Source of the DNA: Streptomyces atroolivaceus
Lineage (GTDB): Bacteria; Actinomycetota; Actinomycetes; Streptomycetales; Streptomycetaceae
Reading direction: 5' to 3'
Length of the DNA stretch: 64,000 nucleotides
Assembly: GCF_000717025.1 (NCBI RefSeq)
Contig: NZ_JNXG01000005.1
Span: 1 to 64,000, forward strand
Made by a program: the position numbers and the translations under genes. How positions within the stretch are numbered: the stretch's first letter is position 1; every line of letters begins with the position of its first letter. This document shows, in pieces, positions 24,388 through 33,584 of this stretch. The notes below the pieces were generated by a model that worked only from the letters and a program-made list of their open reading frames with translations, searched no databases and had not been told where the DNA came from.

Positions 24388-25485
24388 ATGAACGCAGTGA
24401 CGCGACGCATCGTCATAGGTACGGCCGCTCTTTCCATGGCAGTCTCGCTTGCCGCTTGCGGCAAGGCGGGTGACGACGCGGACGCAAGCGGCGGCGGTGA
24501 CAGCAAGACCATCGGCCTGCTGCTGCCGGAGAACAAGACCACGCGTTATGAGACGTTCGACCGCCCCATCATCGAGGCGAAGATCAAGGAACTGTGCGAC
24601 GACTGCGAGGTCAAGTACAACAACGCCGCACAGGACACCGAGACCCAGAAGAAGCAGTTCGACGCGCTGGTCACGCAGGGTGTGAAGGTCATCATCCTGG
24701 ACTCCGTCGACTACAAGGCCACCAAGTCCTGGGTCCAGCAGGCCGAGAAGAAGGGCGTCAAGGTCGTCGCGTACGACCGGCTCGCCGAGGGTCCGATCGC
24801 CGCGTACGTCTCGTACGACAACGAGAAGATCGGCCGGCTGCAGGGTGAGGCCCTGGTCAAGGCGCTCGGCGCCAAGGCCAAGGACAGCAACGTCGTGATG
24901 ATCAACGGCTCGCCGACCGACCCGAACGCCCCGTTCTTCAAGAAGGGCGCCCACACCGTTCTGGACGCCCAGGTGAAGAAGGTCGTCTACGAGCAGGACA
25001 TCCCGGACTGGTCGCCGGACGAGGCCAACAAGAAGATGGGTGCCGCCATCGACTCGCTGGGCAAGACGGGCTTCCAGGGCGTCTACTCCGCCAACGACGG
25101 CATGGCCGGCGGCATCATCACCGCACTCGACAAGCAGGGCGTCAAGGTCCCGGTCGGCGGGCAGGACGCCGAGCTCGCGGGCCTCCAGCGCATCCTGGCG
25201 GGCACGCAGGCCTTCACGATCTACAAGCAGATCAAGCCGGAGGCCGAGACCACCGCCGAGATCGCCGTCGCGCTGCTCAAGGGCGAGAAGATCGACGACC
25301 TCACGCCGGTCAAGGTCGACAGCCTCAGCGGCGAGTTCAAGGGCATCCCCTCGAAGCTCTACGACGCGCAGATCCTGACCAAGGAGAACATCGCCTCCAC
25401 GATCATCGCGGACGAGGTCTACAAGGCCGAGGAGATCTGCACCGCCGAGTACAAGGCGGCCTGCGACGCCGCCGGCATCAAGTAG
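24388..25485 (+). CDS. xylF: XylF: D-xylose-binding lipoprotein of ABC importer (365 aa)
   Basis: Periplasmic-binding-protein-like lipoprotein (type I fold, ribose/xylose group). The N-terminal signal peptide ends in a lipobox LAAC with Cys24. The body has TIGLLLPENKTTRYETFDRP, NNAAQDTETQKKQFDALVTQGVKVIILDSVD and VYSANDGMAGGIITAL, as in XylF/ChvE-like proteins; Cys residues near DDCEVKY and EEICTAEYKAACDAAG may form disulphides. AGGGAGG lies 8 bp before ATG 24388. Followed by a 220-bp gap containing a stem (25541-25569) before xylG, the usual arrangement for keeping the binding protein in excess. Probably repressed by the ROK protein upstream. Confidence 0.9.
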   Translation: MNAVTRRIVIGTAALSMAVSLAACGKAGDDADASGGGDSKTIGLLLPENKTTRYETFDRPIIEAKIKELCDDCEVKYNNAAQDTETQKKQFDALVTQGVKVIILDSVDYKATKSWVQQAEKKGVKVVAYDRLAEGPIAAYVSYDNEKIGRLQGEALVKALGAKAKDSNVVMINGSPTDPNAPFFKKGAHTVLDAQVKKVVYEQDIPDWSPDEANKKMGAAIDSLGKTGFQGVYSANDGMAGGIITALDKQGVKVPVGGQDAELAGLQRILAGTQAFTIYKQIKPEAETTAEIAVALLKGEKIDDLTPVKVDSLSGEFKGIPSKLYDAQILTKENIASTIIADEVYKAEEICTAEYKAACDAAGIK

Positions 25486-25540
25486 GACTCCTCCGGACCG
25501 CCCCCGCCCCCGGGCGGCGGTCAGCGGGACGAGACCCCGG

Positions 25541-25569
25541 GGCCGCGGGAGCACACGACGCCCGCGGCC
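25541..25569 (+). terminator. Stem-loop between xylF and xylG (partial terminator or mRNA stabiliser)
   Basis: ggccgcggg (25541-25549) pairs with cccgcggcc (25561-25569), 11-nt loop, extendable with one mismatch. A hairpin behind the binding-protein gene usually protects its mRNA or attenuates the downstream genes. Confidence 0.6.
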
Positions 25570-25708
25570 CGGCCACTCGGCTCCCAGCCGGCCCGGCACC
25601 CGCCCTTCCGACGCCCCGCAAGCGCGGGCGGGCGCCGGGCCCACTCCGCACACCCCCTTGCTCAGCAGCACCATCCCCGCCGGTCAGGCGGCGAAGGAGA
25701 TGATTCAC

Positions 25709-26494
25709 GTGTCCGCTACGCCCGTGCTGGCGTTGCGCGGAATCTCCAAGCGGTTCGGCGCCGTCCAGGCGCTCACCGACGTGGACCTGGAGATTCACCC
25801 CGGAGAAGTGGTCGCCCTCGTCGGCGACAACGGAGCCGGCAAGTCGACGCTCGTCAAGACCATTTCGGGCGTCCACCCGATCGACGACGGCGCCATCGAA
25901 TGGGAGGGAAGGACGGTCCGGGTCAACCGGCCCAACGACGCCCAGGAGCTGGGAGTCGCCACCGTCTACCAGGACCTGGCCCTCTGCGACAACCTCGACG
26001 TCGTCGCCAACCTCTTCCTCGGCAGCGAACTGCGCAAGGTCTCCGTCCTCGACGAGATCGCGATGGAGAAGCGGGCCAAGGAACTCCTGGACACCCTGTC
26101 CATCCGGATCCCGAGCGTACGGATCCCCGTCGCCTCGCTCTCCGGCGGGCAGCGCCAGGTCGTCGCGATCGCACGCGCCCTGATCGGCGACCCCAAGGTC
26201 GTCATCCTGGACGAGCCGACCGCGGCGCTGGGTGTCGAACAGACCGCCCAGGTCCTCGACCTCGTCGAGCGGCTGCGCGAGCGCGGCCACGGCGTCATCC
26301 TCATCAGCCACAACATGGCCGACGTCCGCGCCGTCGCGGACAAGGTCGCGGTGCTCCGCCTCGGCCGCAACAACGGTGTGTTCGACGTAGCGAGCACCTC
26401 CCACGAAGAGATCATCGCCGCGATCACCGGCGCCACGGACAATGCCGTCACGCGTCGCGAGGCACGCACGGCCACGAAGGAGGACGCGAAGTGA
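25709..26494 (+). CDS. xylG: XylG: ABC importer ATPase, single nucleotide-binding domain (261 aa)
   Basis: Walker A GDNGAGKST, Q-loop in ATVYQDLALCDNL, signature LSGGQRQ, Walker B VVILDEPT and H-loop LISHN are all present. Unlike E. coli XylG (about 510 aa, two ABC domains), this protein has one domain and must act as a homodimer, which is common in actinobacterial xylose/ribose-type importers. AAGGAG (25694-25699) is 9 bp before GTG 25709; the ATG at 25700 abuts it and is less likely. Its stop overlaps the xylH start (GTGA). Confidence 0.88.
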   Translation: MSATPVLALRGISKRFGAVQALTDVDLEIHPGEVVALVGDNGAGKSTLVKTISGVHPIDDGAIEWEGRTVRVNRPNDAQELGVATVYQDLALCDNLDVVANLFLGSELRKVSVLDEIAMEKRAKELLDTLSIRIPSVRIPVASLSGGQRQVVAIARALIGDPKVVILDEPTAALGVEQTAQVLDLVERLRERGHGVILISHNMADVRAVADKVAVLRLGRNNGVFDVASTSHEEIIAAITGATDNAVTRREARTATKEDAK

Positions 26495-27816
26495 GCGACC
26501 TCGCCAAGACCCCGGGGCCCTCCACGGAGAAGCCCGCCTCCGACTCCGCCTCGACGGCACCCGCCGTCGAGCCGTCGGCGGCCCCCATACCCGCCGTCGA
26601 CCCGCGCCTGCTCATCCGCGAGGAGGGCATCAAGGGCTACTGGTCCGAGTTCACCCGCAAGGTGCGCGGCGGCGAGCTCGGCTCGCTGCCGGTCTTCATC
26701 GGGCTGATCGTCATCGCGATCGTGTTCCAGCTGCAGAACAGCAACTTCCTCTCCGCCAGCTCCGTCGCGAACATCGCGGTCTACAGCTCCGGCCTCGGCA
26801 TCATGGCCGTCGGCATCGTGTTCGTGCTGCTGCTCGGTGAGATCGACCTCTCGGTCGGATCCGTCGCCGGCGTCGGCGCGGCCGTCTGGGCCGTGCTCAA
26901 CGTCAACAACGGCTGGAACGACTGGCTGGCGATCCTCGTCGCCGTGCTCTCCGGCATGGCCCTCGGGGCGCTGCACGGCTTCTTCTTCGCCAAGATCGGG
27001 GTACCGGCCTTCGTCGTCACCCTGGCGGGCTTCCTCGGCTGGAGCGGTCTCCAGGACTGGATGATGGGCGGCGAGGGCTCGATCAACACGCCCTCCGGCA
27101 GTGTCGTCGAGAACCTGACCAACTACTTCTTCGAGGACAAGGCCGCCGGCTACGGGCTCGCCCTGGTCGCGGTCCTCGCGTACGCCGCCTCGCTCCTGGT
27201 GGACAGCAAGCGCCGCAAGGCGGCGAGCCTGCCCGCCCGCCCCGTCGCCGAGATCGTCCTGCGCACCGCCGTCGTCGCCGTCCTGTGCTTCGCCGTCGCG
27301 TACGTCCTGAACGAGCCGGCGGGGGCCCGTGGCCTGCCGCTCGCCCTGGTGCTGTTCCTCGCGGTCCTGATCATCGCGGACTTCGTCGCCCGCCGGACGA
27401 CCTTCGGCCGCCAGGTCTTCGCGGTCGGCGGCAACCCGGAGGCGGCACGCCGCGCCGGTATCAACGTCGACCGGGTCCGCATCACCGTCTTCGCCCTCTC
27501 CGGCACGCTGGGCGCCTTCGGCGGACTCTTCATCGCCAGCCTCTCCGGCGGCGCCACCAAGAGCGTCGGCGCCGGCAACACCCTGATGCTGGTCATCGCC
27601 GCCGCCGTCATCGGCGGAACCAGCCTCTTCGGTGGCCGGGGCAAGGTCTGGTCCGCGCTGCTCGGCATGATCGTCATCCAGTCGATCCAGCAGGGCCTGA
27701 ACATGATCGGCATGGCCAACGCCGTCCAGTACATGATCACCGGTGCGGTGCTCCTGGCCGCCGTGGTCATCGACTCGGTCTCCCGCCGGACGCAGAAGAC
27801 CGCGGGCCGCGCCTGA
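26491..27816 (+). CDS. xylH: XylH: D-xylose ABC permease (441 aa)
   Basis: BPD_transp_2 (branched-chain/ribose type) permease. A Pro/Ala-rich cytoplasmic N-terminus (1-65) is followed by about ten TM segments; conserved landmarks are GIVFVLLLGEIDLSVGSVAGV, AKIGVPAFVVTLAG, FGRQVFAVGGNPEAARRAGI and AAAVIGGTSLFGGRG. The GNPEAARRAGI cytoplasmic loop is the ATPase contact in this class. GTG 26491 overlaps the xylG stop. Two hairpins (27839-27868 and 27918-27953) follow. Confidence 0.9.
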   Translation: MSDLAKTPGPSTEKPASDSASTAPAVEPSAAPIPAVDPRLLIREEGIKGYWSEFTRKVRGGELGSLPVFIGLIVIAIVFQLQNSNFLSASSVANIAVYSSGLGIMAVGIVFVLLLGEIDLSVGSVAGVGAAVWAVLNVNNGWNDWLAILVAVLSGMALGALHGFFFAKIGVPAFVVTLAGFLGWSGLQDWMMGGEGSINTPSGSVVENLTNYFFEDKAAGYGLALVAVLAYAASLLVDSKRRKAASLPARPVAEIVLRTAVVAVLCFAVAYVLNEPAGARGLPLALVLFLAVLIIADFVARRTTFGRQVFAVGGNPEAARRAGINVDRVRITVFALSGTLGAFGGLFIASLSGGATKSVGAGNTLMLVIAAAVIGGTSLFGGRGKVWSALLGMIVIQSIQQGLNMIGMANAVQYMITGAVLLAAVVIDSVSRRTQKTAGRA

Positions 27817-27838
27817 CGCCGTACGCACCATGGTCTGA

Positions 27839-27868
27839 GTGCCCGGCATCCCGGCGGATGCCGGGCAC
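27839..27868 (+). terminator. Stem-loop terminator 1 after xylH
   Basis: A 13-bp stem (gtgcccggcatcc with ggatgccgggcac) and a 4-nt loop, 22 bp after the stop. Confidence 0.8.
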
Positions 27869-27917
27869 GGTCATGCGGCGGCCGGCATCCCCGCGCCCCG
27901 TCCGGACGGCTGAGGAA

Positions 27918-27953
27918 TCCGGGCCCGGCCGGCGCCGTCCGGCCGGGCCCGGA
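27918..27953 (+). terminator. Stem-loop terminator 2 after xylH
   Basis: Perfect 15-bp stem (27918-27932 with 27939-27953), 6-nt loop cgccgt. Tandem with the previous hairpin; insulates dxs from the xyl operon. Confidence 0.75.
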
Positions 27954-28215
27954 CACGCTGGTTCCGCCTGCCCGAGATCTCGGGCACATCTGTTCGACTC
28001 TGCAGGGCCCTCGCCTCCGGCCGCGAGTGGGCCGACGACGCCCTGAGCGTCCTTCGCTCGTTTTCCCCGAAACGCGGGATGCGAGCCGAATCACATCTTT
28101 CCCGCCCAAGGTGTGACACACGACCGCGCCCCCTGAGGACCGGCGCCCTCCGCGGAACATTAGACTCTCCGGGATCGGCAAGAAGTTCGACCGGCTCACA
28201 CGCAAGGAGGCACGG

Positions 28216-30129
28216 GTGGACCTGCTGACCCGCATCACGGGACCGCGCGACCTGGACCGGCTCGGCCTCGAGCAGCTCGACCAGCTCGCGGGGGAGATCC
28301 GTACCTTCCTCGTCGAGGAGGTCTCCAAGACAGGCGGCCACCTCGGCCCGAACCTGGGCGTGGTCGAGCTGACCATCGCCCTGCACCGGGTCTTCGAGTC
28401 CCCGCAGGACAAGGTGCTCTTCGACACCGGTCACCAGAGCTACGTGCACAAGCTGCTCACCGGCCGGCAGGACTTCTCGAAGCTCAAGAGCAAGGGCGGT
28501 CTCTCCGGCTACCCGTCCCGCGCCGAGTCCGAGCACGACGTCATCGAGAACTCGCACGCCTCGACGGTGCTCGGCTGGGCCGACGGCCTGGCGAAGGCCA
28601 ACGAGGTCCTCAAGAAGGACGACCACGTCGTCGCGGTCATCGGCGACGGCGCGCTGACCGGCGGCATGGCCTGGGAGGCGCTGAACAACATCGCCGCCGC
28701 CAAGGACCGCCCCCTCGTCATCGTCGTCAACGACAACGAGCGTTCGTACGCCCCGACCATCGGCGGTCTCGCGAACCACCTCGCCACCCTGCGCACCACC
28801 GACGGGTACGAGCGGTTCCTGGCCCGCGGCAAGGACCTCCTGGAGCGCACGCCCGTCGTCGGCAGGCCGCTGTACGAGACCCTGCACGGCGCGAAGAAGG
28901 GCCTCAAGGACTTCATCGCCCCCCAGGGCATGTTCGAGGACCTCGGCCTGAAGTACGTCGGTCCCATCGACGGCCACGACATCGAGGCCCTCGAATCCGC
29001 ACTCCAGCGGGCCAAGCGCTTCGGCGGGCCCGTCATCGTGCACTGCCTCACCGAGAAGGGCCGCGGTTACACCCCGGCGCTGGAGGACGAGGCGGACCGC
29101 TTCCACGCGGTCGGCAAGATCCACCCGGACACGGGTCTGCCCATCTCCACCTCCGGTCTCGACTGGACCTCGGTCTTCGGCGAGGAGATGGTCAAGCTCG
29201 GCCACGAGCGCGAGGACATCGTCGCCATCACCGCGGCCATGCTCCAGCCGGTCGGCCTCGGCAGGTTCGAGGAGGCGTTCCCGGACCGCATCTACGACGT
29301 GGGGATCGCCGAGCAGCACGGCGCGGTCTCCGCGGCGGGCCTGGCCACCGGCGGGCTGCACCCCGTCTTCGCGGTGTACGCCACGTTCCTGAACCGGGCG
29401 TTCGACCAGGTCCTGATGGACGTCGCCCTGCACAAGTGCGGGGTGACCTTCGTCCTGGACCGGGCGGGCGTCACGGGCACCGACGGCGCCTCGCACAACG
29501 GCATGTGGGACATGTCGATCCTGCAGTGCGTGCCGACCCTGCGCATCGCCGCCCCGCGCGACGCCGACCAGGTCCGCGCCCAGCTGCGCGAGGCCGTCGA
29601 CGTGGACGACGCGCCCACCGTCGTCCGCTTCTCCAAGGGCGCGGTCGGACCCTCGGTCCAGGCCGTCGGCACGGCGGGCGGCATGGACATCCTGCGAGCA
29701 CCGGGCACGGACAGGCCCGACGTCCTCCTGGTCTCCGTCGGCGCCCTCGCCCCGATGTGCCTGGAGATCGCGGCACTTCTGGACGCCCAGGGCATCTCCA
29801 CCACCGTGGTCGACCCGCGCTGGGTCAAGCCCGTCGACGAGGCGCTCGCCCCGCTCGCGGCGGAGCACCGGGTGGTCATCACCGTCGAGGACAACAGCAG
29901 GGCCGGCGGTGTCGGCTCCGCCATCGCCCAGGCGCTGCGGGACGCCGGCGTCGACGTACCGCTGCGCGACTTCGGTATCCCGCCGGTGTTCCTCGACCAC
30001 GCCTCGCGCGGCGAGGTGATGGCCGAGATCGGGCTGACCGCCCCGGACATCGCGCGCCAGGTCACGGGCCTCGTCGCCAAGCTCGACGGCCGGTACGAGA
30101 GCCGCGCCGTGGAGCCCGTCCGCGACTGA
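28216..30129 (+). CDS. dxs: 1-deoxy-D-xylulose-5-phosphate synthase (637 aa)
   Basis: Thiamine-diphosphate enzyme joining pyruvate and glyceraldehyde-3-phosphate, the first step of the MEP isoprenoid pathway. Visible: [16 protein letters not shown], the TPP motif [33 protein letters not shown], the transketolase active-site segment [17 protein letters not shown] with its Glu, and the C-terminal regulatory domain with [11 protein letters not shown]. Full length. GTG 28216 is preceded by AAGGAGG. Monocistronic between hairpins; its end is followed by a nested hairpin at 30148-30187. Confidence 0.95.
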   Translation: MDLLTRITGPRDLDRLGLEQLDQLAGEIRTFLVEEVSKTGGHLGPNLGVVELTIALHRVFESPQDKVLFDTGHQSYVHKLLTGRQDFSKLKSKGGLSGYPSRAESEHDVIENSHASTVLGWADGLAKANEVLKKDDHVVAVIGDGALTGGMAWEALNNIAAAKDRPLVIVVNDNERSYAPTIGGLANHLATLRTTDGYERFLARGKDLLERTPVVGRPLYETLHGAKKGLKDFIAPQGMFEDLGLKYVGPIDGHDIEALESALQRAKRFGGPVIVHCLTEKGRGYTPALEDEADRFHAVGKIHPDTGLPISTSGLDWTSVFGEEMVKLGHEREDIVAITAAMLQPVGLGRFEEAFPDRIYDVGIAEQHGAVSAAGLATGGLHPVFAVYATFLNRAFDQVLMDVALHKCGVTFVLDRAGVTGTDGASHNGMWDMSILQCVPTLRIAAPRDADQVRAQLREAVDVDDAPTVVRFSKGAVGPSVQAVGTAGGMDILRAPGTDRPDVLLVSVGALAPMCLEIAALLDAQGISTTVVDPRWVKPVDEALAPLAAEHRVVITVEDNSRAGGVGSAIAQALRDAGVDVPLRDFGIPPVFLDHASRGEVMAEIGLTAPDIARQVTGLVAKLDGRYESRAVEPVRD

Positions 30130-30147
30130 TCCGCCCCGCGCCGCACT

Positions 30148-30187
30148 GGGCCGGTCGCCCACCCCGCACGGGTGGTCCGACCGGCCC
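30148..30187 (+). terminator. Two-part stem-loop terminator after dxs
   Basis: Outer stem gggccggtcg (30148-30157) with cgaccggccc (30178-30187); inner stem ccaccc (30159-30164) with gggtgg (30170-30175). Confidence 0.75.
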
Positions 30188-30275
30188 ATTCGCGTGAAAT
30201 CGGGCCCTGCGGAGCGTGCCGGGGGCGGCCGGTTACGAATCATGGCGTGCACGACGAGTGCGTGGAGGTACGCCG

Positions 30276-31778
30276 GTGAGCACGCAGCAGGACACGCCCC
30301 CCAGCGGGAACGGGCTGTTCAGGACCAAGACGGTCGAACAGTCCATCCGTGATACCGAGGAACCGGAGCACGCGCTCAAGAAAAGCCTCTCCGCGCTGGA
30401 CCTCACGGTCTTCGGAGTGGGTGTCATCATCGGCACCGGGATCTTCGTCCTCACGGGCAAGGTCGCCAAGGAGACCGCCGGCCCGGCCACGGCCCTCGCC
30501 TTCGTCGCGGCGGGCATCGTCTGCGCGCTCGCCGCCCTCTGCTACGCCGAGTTCGCCTCCACCGTCCCGGTGGCCGGTTCGGCGTACACCTTCTCGTACG
30601 CCTCGCTGGGCGAGCTGGTCGCCTGGATCATCGGCTGGGACCTGGTGCTCGAATTCGCGCTGGGCACCGCGGTGGTGGCCGTCGGCTGGTCCGGCTACGT
30701 CCGCTCGCTCATGGACAACGTCGGCTGGACGATGCCCGAGGCGCTCTCCGGCCCCGACGTGGCGAGCGGATTCGGCTTCGACGTCCTCGCGTTCGTCCTG
30801 GTGCTGATCCTCACGGTCATCCTGGTCCTCGGGATGAAGCTCTCCGCCCGGGTGACCACCGTCGTCGTCGCCATCAAGCTGGCGGTCGTCGGCATCGTGA
30901 TCATCGCCGGACTGTTCTTCATCAAGGGGTCCAACTACTCACCCTTCATCCCCGAGGCCGAGAAGCAGCCCTCGGGCGCGGGTCTGGACGCACCACTGGT
31001 CCAGCTGATCTTCGGCTACGAACCGACGAACTTCGGCATCATGGGCATCTTCACCGCGGCGTCCATCGTCTTCTTCGCCTTCATCGGCTTCGACGTCGTG
31101 GCCACCGCGGCCGAGGAGACCAAGCTCCCGCAGCGGGACATGCCGCGCGGGATCCTCGCCTCGCTCATCATCTGCACGCTGCTCTACGTCGCCGTGTCGA
31201 TCGTCGTCACAGGCATGCAGCACTACTCCGAACTCTCCGTCAGCGCCCCGCTGGCCGACGCGTTCAAGGCCGTCGGGCACCCCTTCTACGCGGGCGTCAT
31301 CAGCTTCGGCGCGGCGGTCGGGCTCACCACCGTCTGCATGATCCTCCTGCTCGGCCAGACCAGGGTCTTCTTCGCGATGAGCCGCGACGGACTGCTCCCG
31401 AGGTTCTTCTCGGTGACGCACCCGCGCTTCGGCACCCCGTACCGTCCGACGATCCTGCTCGGAGTGGTCATCGCGATCGTGGCCGGCTTCACGAGCATCA
31501 ACGAGCTGGCCACCCTGGTGAACATCGGCACGCTCTTCGCGTTCGTGGTCGTCGCGCTCGGCGTCATCGTCCTGCGCCGCACCCGCCCCGACCTCCACCG
31601 CGCCTTCCGCACCCCGTGGGTCCCGCTGCTCCCCATCGTGTCCGTCGCCGCCTCGGTCTGGCTGATGCTGAACCTGCCGGCGGAGACCTGGCTCCGGTTC
31701 GGGATCTGGATGGCTCTGGGCGTGTTGATCTACTTCGTGTACGGCCGCAGAAACAGCCGTATGACGAAGGCCTCCTGA
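30276..31778 (+). CDS. APC-superfamily amino acid permease (500 aa)
   Basis: Cationic-amino-acid-transporter-like permease, twelve or more TM helices. The APC signature near TM1 reads LTVFGVGVIIGTGIFVLTG, and FFAFIGFDVVATAAEETKLPQRDMPRGI is the TM6-loop signature shared by CAT/YfnA-type transporters. Ends in a basic cytoplasmic tail (YGRRNSRMTKAS). GTG 30276 has GGAGG 7 bp upstream. The substrate cannot be fixed from sequence. Convergent with the NYN-domain gene, with 4 bp between their stops. Confidence 0.88.
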   Translation: MSTQQDTPPSGNGLFRTKTVEQSIRDTEEPEHALKKSLSALDLTVFGVGVIIGTGIFVLTGKVAKETAGPATALAFVAAGIVCALAALCYAEFASTVPVAGSAYTFSYASLGELVAWIIGWDLVLEFALGTAVVAVGWSGYVRSLMDNVGWTMPEALSGPDVASGFGFDVLAFVLVLILTVILVLGMKLSARVTTVVVAIKLAVVGIVIIAGLFFIKGSNYSPFIPEAEKQPSGAGLDAPLVQLIFGYEPTNFGIMGIFTAASIVFFAFIGFDVVATAAEETKLPQRDMPRGILASLIICTLLYVAVSIVVTGMQHYSELSVSAPLADAFKAVGHPFYAGVISFGAAVGLTTVCMILLLGQTRVFFAMSRDGLLPRFFSVTHPRFGTPYRPTILLGVVIAIVAGFTSINELATLVNIGTLFAFVVVALGVIVLRRTRPDLHRAFRTPWVPLLPIVSVAASVWLMLNLPAETWLRFGIWMALGVLIYFVYGRRNSRMTKAS

Positions 31779-31782
31779 GCTT

Positions 31783-32184
31783 TCAGGCCCCTCGTGGGGG
31801 CGGCAGCGGACGTACCGTGCGGGGGCCGGTGCAACGCGCCCCGTACGCTTCGACCCGCTGCCGCAGCCCCCGGTCGGCGGTGACGACGACGCAGGGGCGT
31901 ACGCCGTGGGCGGCGGCGGCCAGTTCGGTGATCAGGTCGTCCCCGCTGCCGGGTGCGGTCGCCACGCGCACCCCCGGCACGGACGCGACTCCCCGTGCCG
32001 CGCCCTCCACGACGAGCACGAGTTCCACGGGGCCGGCGTGCCCCGCGATCCCCTCGGCGGCGTACGTGACCAGCGAGTCCCGCAGCCGCTCGGCGGCGCC
32101 GTAACGGTCCCTCCACCACCCGTCGGGTACCGACCCGACGACGTTGGCCCCGTCGACGACCACCAGAGTCCGCTCACCGGTCAT
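31783..32184 (-). CDS. NYN/PIN-like domain protein (133 aa)
   Basis: Starts MTGERTLVVVDGANVVGSVPDGWWRD..., the acidic strand-1 motif (VVDGAN) of NYN/PIN-like nucleases; a further Asp is in GSGDDLITEL and the strand before the C-terminus reads PCVVVTADRGLRQRV with a conserved Asp. Small single-domain cytoplasmic protein; possible RNA nuclease, activity unproven. Lies 17 bp after the LCP gene on the same strand, so possibly co-transcribed. Confidence 0.65.
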   Translation of the reverse strand: MTGERTLVVVDGANVVGSVPDGWWRDRYGAAERLRDSLVTYAAEGIAGHAGPVELVLVVEGAARGVASVPGVRVATAPGSGDDLITELAAAAHGVRPCVVVTADRGLRQRVEAYGARCTGPRTVRPLPPPRGA

Positions 32185-32201
32185 CCCCGAAGGATGCCAG
32201 G

Positions 32202-33296
32202 TCAGCCGCCGGTGGCCGGAGACTTCTTCGCCGACTCCGGAATCGTGCCGTCCGTGCGGATGGCCTTCCAGAGCTCGCCCGCCTCGGGTTCCGTGGCCAC
32301 GACACGGTTGGGATCCTGCTTGTCGTACGCCACCGGCAGCATGATCGTCTCCATGGAGGAGGGATCGACGCCGTTCATCGAGCGTGCGAACTCGCTGAGC
32401 GAGGTCAGGGAGGCGAGCCCCTCGTCGGTCGTCAGTGACTTGGTCGCGGAATTGGCGATCTTGTACGTGGTAGCCGGACTGCCCAGCAGGTCCTGCGACT
32501 TGATCTCCTTCAGCAGTGCCATCAGGAACTGCTGCTGCAGACCGATCCGTCCCAGGTCGCTTCCGTCGCCCACGCCCTTCCGGGTCCGGACGAAGGCCAG
32601 TGACTCGGTCCCGTTCAGCTTGTGCTGACCTGCCGTCAGGCCGAGCCCGGAGGCCTCGTCGCGGATCGGCTCCTCGACGTCGACGGTGACGCCGCCTATC
32701 GCGTCGACCAGGTCCTTGAAGCCCGCGAAGTTGATCTCCAGGTAGTGGTCGATGCGAACCCCGGACATCTTCTCCACCGTCTTCACCACGCAGGCGGGAC
32801 CCGCGAGGGCGTAGACCGCGTTGAACATCTCGCGCTTCTTCTCGGGCAGTTCCGAGCCGTCGGACGCGACACACTCGGGCCGGGTCACGAGGGTGTCGCG
32901 CGGGATGGACACGGCGACGGCCTCGGACCGGCCCTCGGGTATGTGCACCACCATCGTGGTGTCGGACCGCGCCCCGCCGACGTCGCCGCCCCCGCCCAGT
33001 TCCTTGTTCTCCGCCCCGGCACGCGAGTCGGAGCCGAGGACGAGGAGGTTCTGACCGGTGGTGGGGAGCTTCTCGGGGCGGTCGGCGCCGAGCGCCTTGT
33101 TGATGTCGACGCCCTTGATGTTGCCGTCGAGGTCCTGGTACATCCAGTACGCGGTGCCGCCGCCCGCGAGCAGGAGCACGAGGACGACCCCGAGAGTGAT
33201 CTTGAGGCCGCGGCGGCGCCCGCGTTCCTTCTTGCGGCCCCGCTTCGGTGCTTCCGCCCGTCGTGAGGCGCGTGGGGGTACGGCGTCGTGGCTCAT
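32202..33296 (-). CDS. LCP (LytR-CpsA-Psr) family wall-polymer ligase, short form (364 aa)
   Basis: Basic cytoplasmic N-terminus (EAPKRGRKKERGRRRG), one TM segment about 33-52 (ITLGVVLVLLLAGGGTAYWMY), then the LCP domain: NLLVLGSDSR, ARSDTTMVVHIPEG, VAVSIPRDT, ECV/ACVV cysteines, and SLAFVRTRKGVGDGSDLGRIGLQQQFL. No LytR_C domain, unlike the copy at 4949. Cell-envelope enzyme that attaches glycopolymers to peptidoglycan; divergent from, and next to, the polysaccharide genes at 33.6-43.5 kb, so a role in attaching that product is likely (inference). ATG 33296, weak ribosome site. Confidence 0.88.
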   Translation of the reverse strand: MSHDAVPPRASRRAEAPKRGRKKERGRRRGLKITLGVVLVLLLAGGGTAYWMYQDLDGNIKGVDINKALGADRPEKLPTTGQNLLVLGSDSRAGAENKELGGGGDVGGARSDTTMVVHIPEGRSEAVAVSIPRDTLVTRPECVASDGSELPEKKREMFNAVYALAGPACVVKTVEKMSGVRIDHYLEINFAGFKDLVDAIGGVTVDVEEPIRDEASGLGLTAGQHKLNGTESLAFVRTRKGVGDGSDLGRIGLQQQFLMALLKEIKSQDLLGSPATTYKIANSATKSLTTDEGLASLTSLSEFARSMNGVDPSSMETIMLPVAYDKQDPNRVVATEPEAGELWKAIRTDGTIPESAKKSPATGG

Positions 33297-33584
33297 CCTG
33301 CGCGAGTCCCTTGGTCTGTGGCCCGTGAGGGCCGGTGTGGAGTTGGGGACTCGGGTGGGGCCGGTCCACATACGTGGGGGGCTGACCGATGAGTATAGAC
33401 AAATTTTCGAATCACTCCGGCCGGTGCGGGAAAGTGAACACCCGGCGGCGAGGCGGTGTCGATCGAACGCGGATTCTATGATGGTCGGTGCCAGACCCGT
33501 CGTGCGTCCTTGACGTGGCCGTGCAGCAGCCGGTGCCGGATCCGGGGCCGGGCGGGGAAATCATGGGAAGGACGACCTCACATC

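Larger units (their letters stand above)
27817..28215. other. Intergenic region between xylH and dxs
   Basis: 399 bp with two strong hairpins (listed separately) and, to the right, the probable dxs promoter: TAGACT at 28161-28166 is a fair -10, with no clear -35. No gene seen. Confidence 0.5.
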
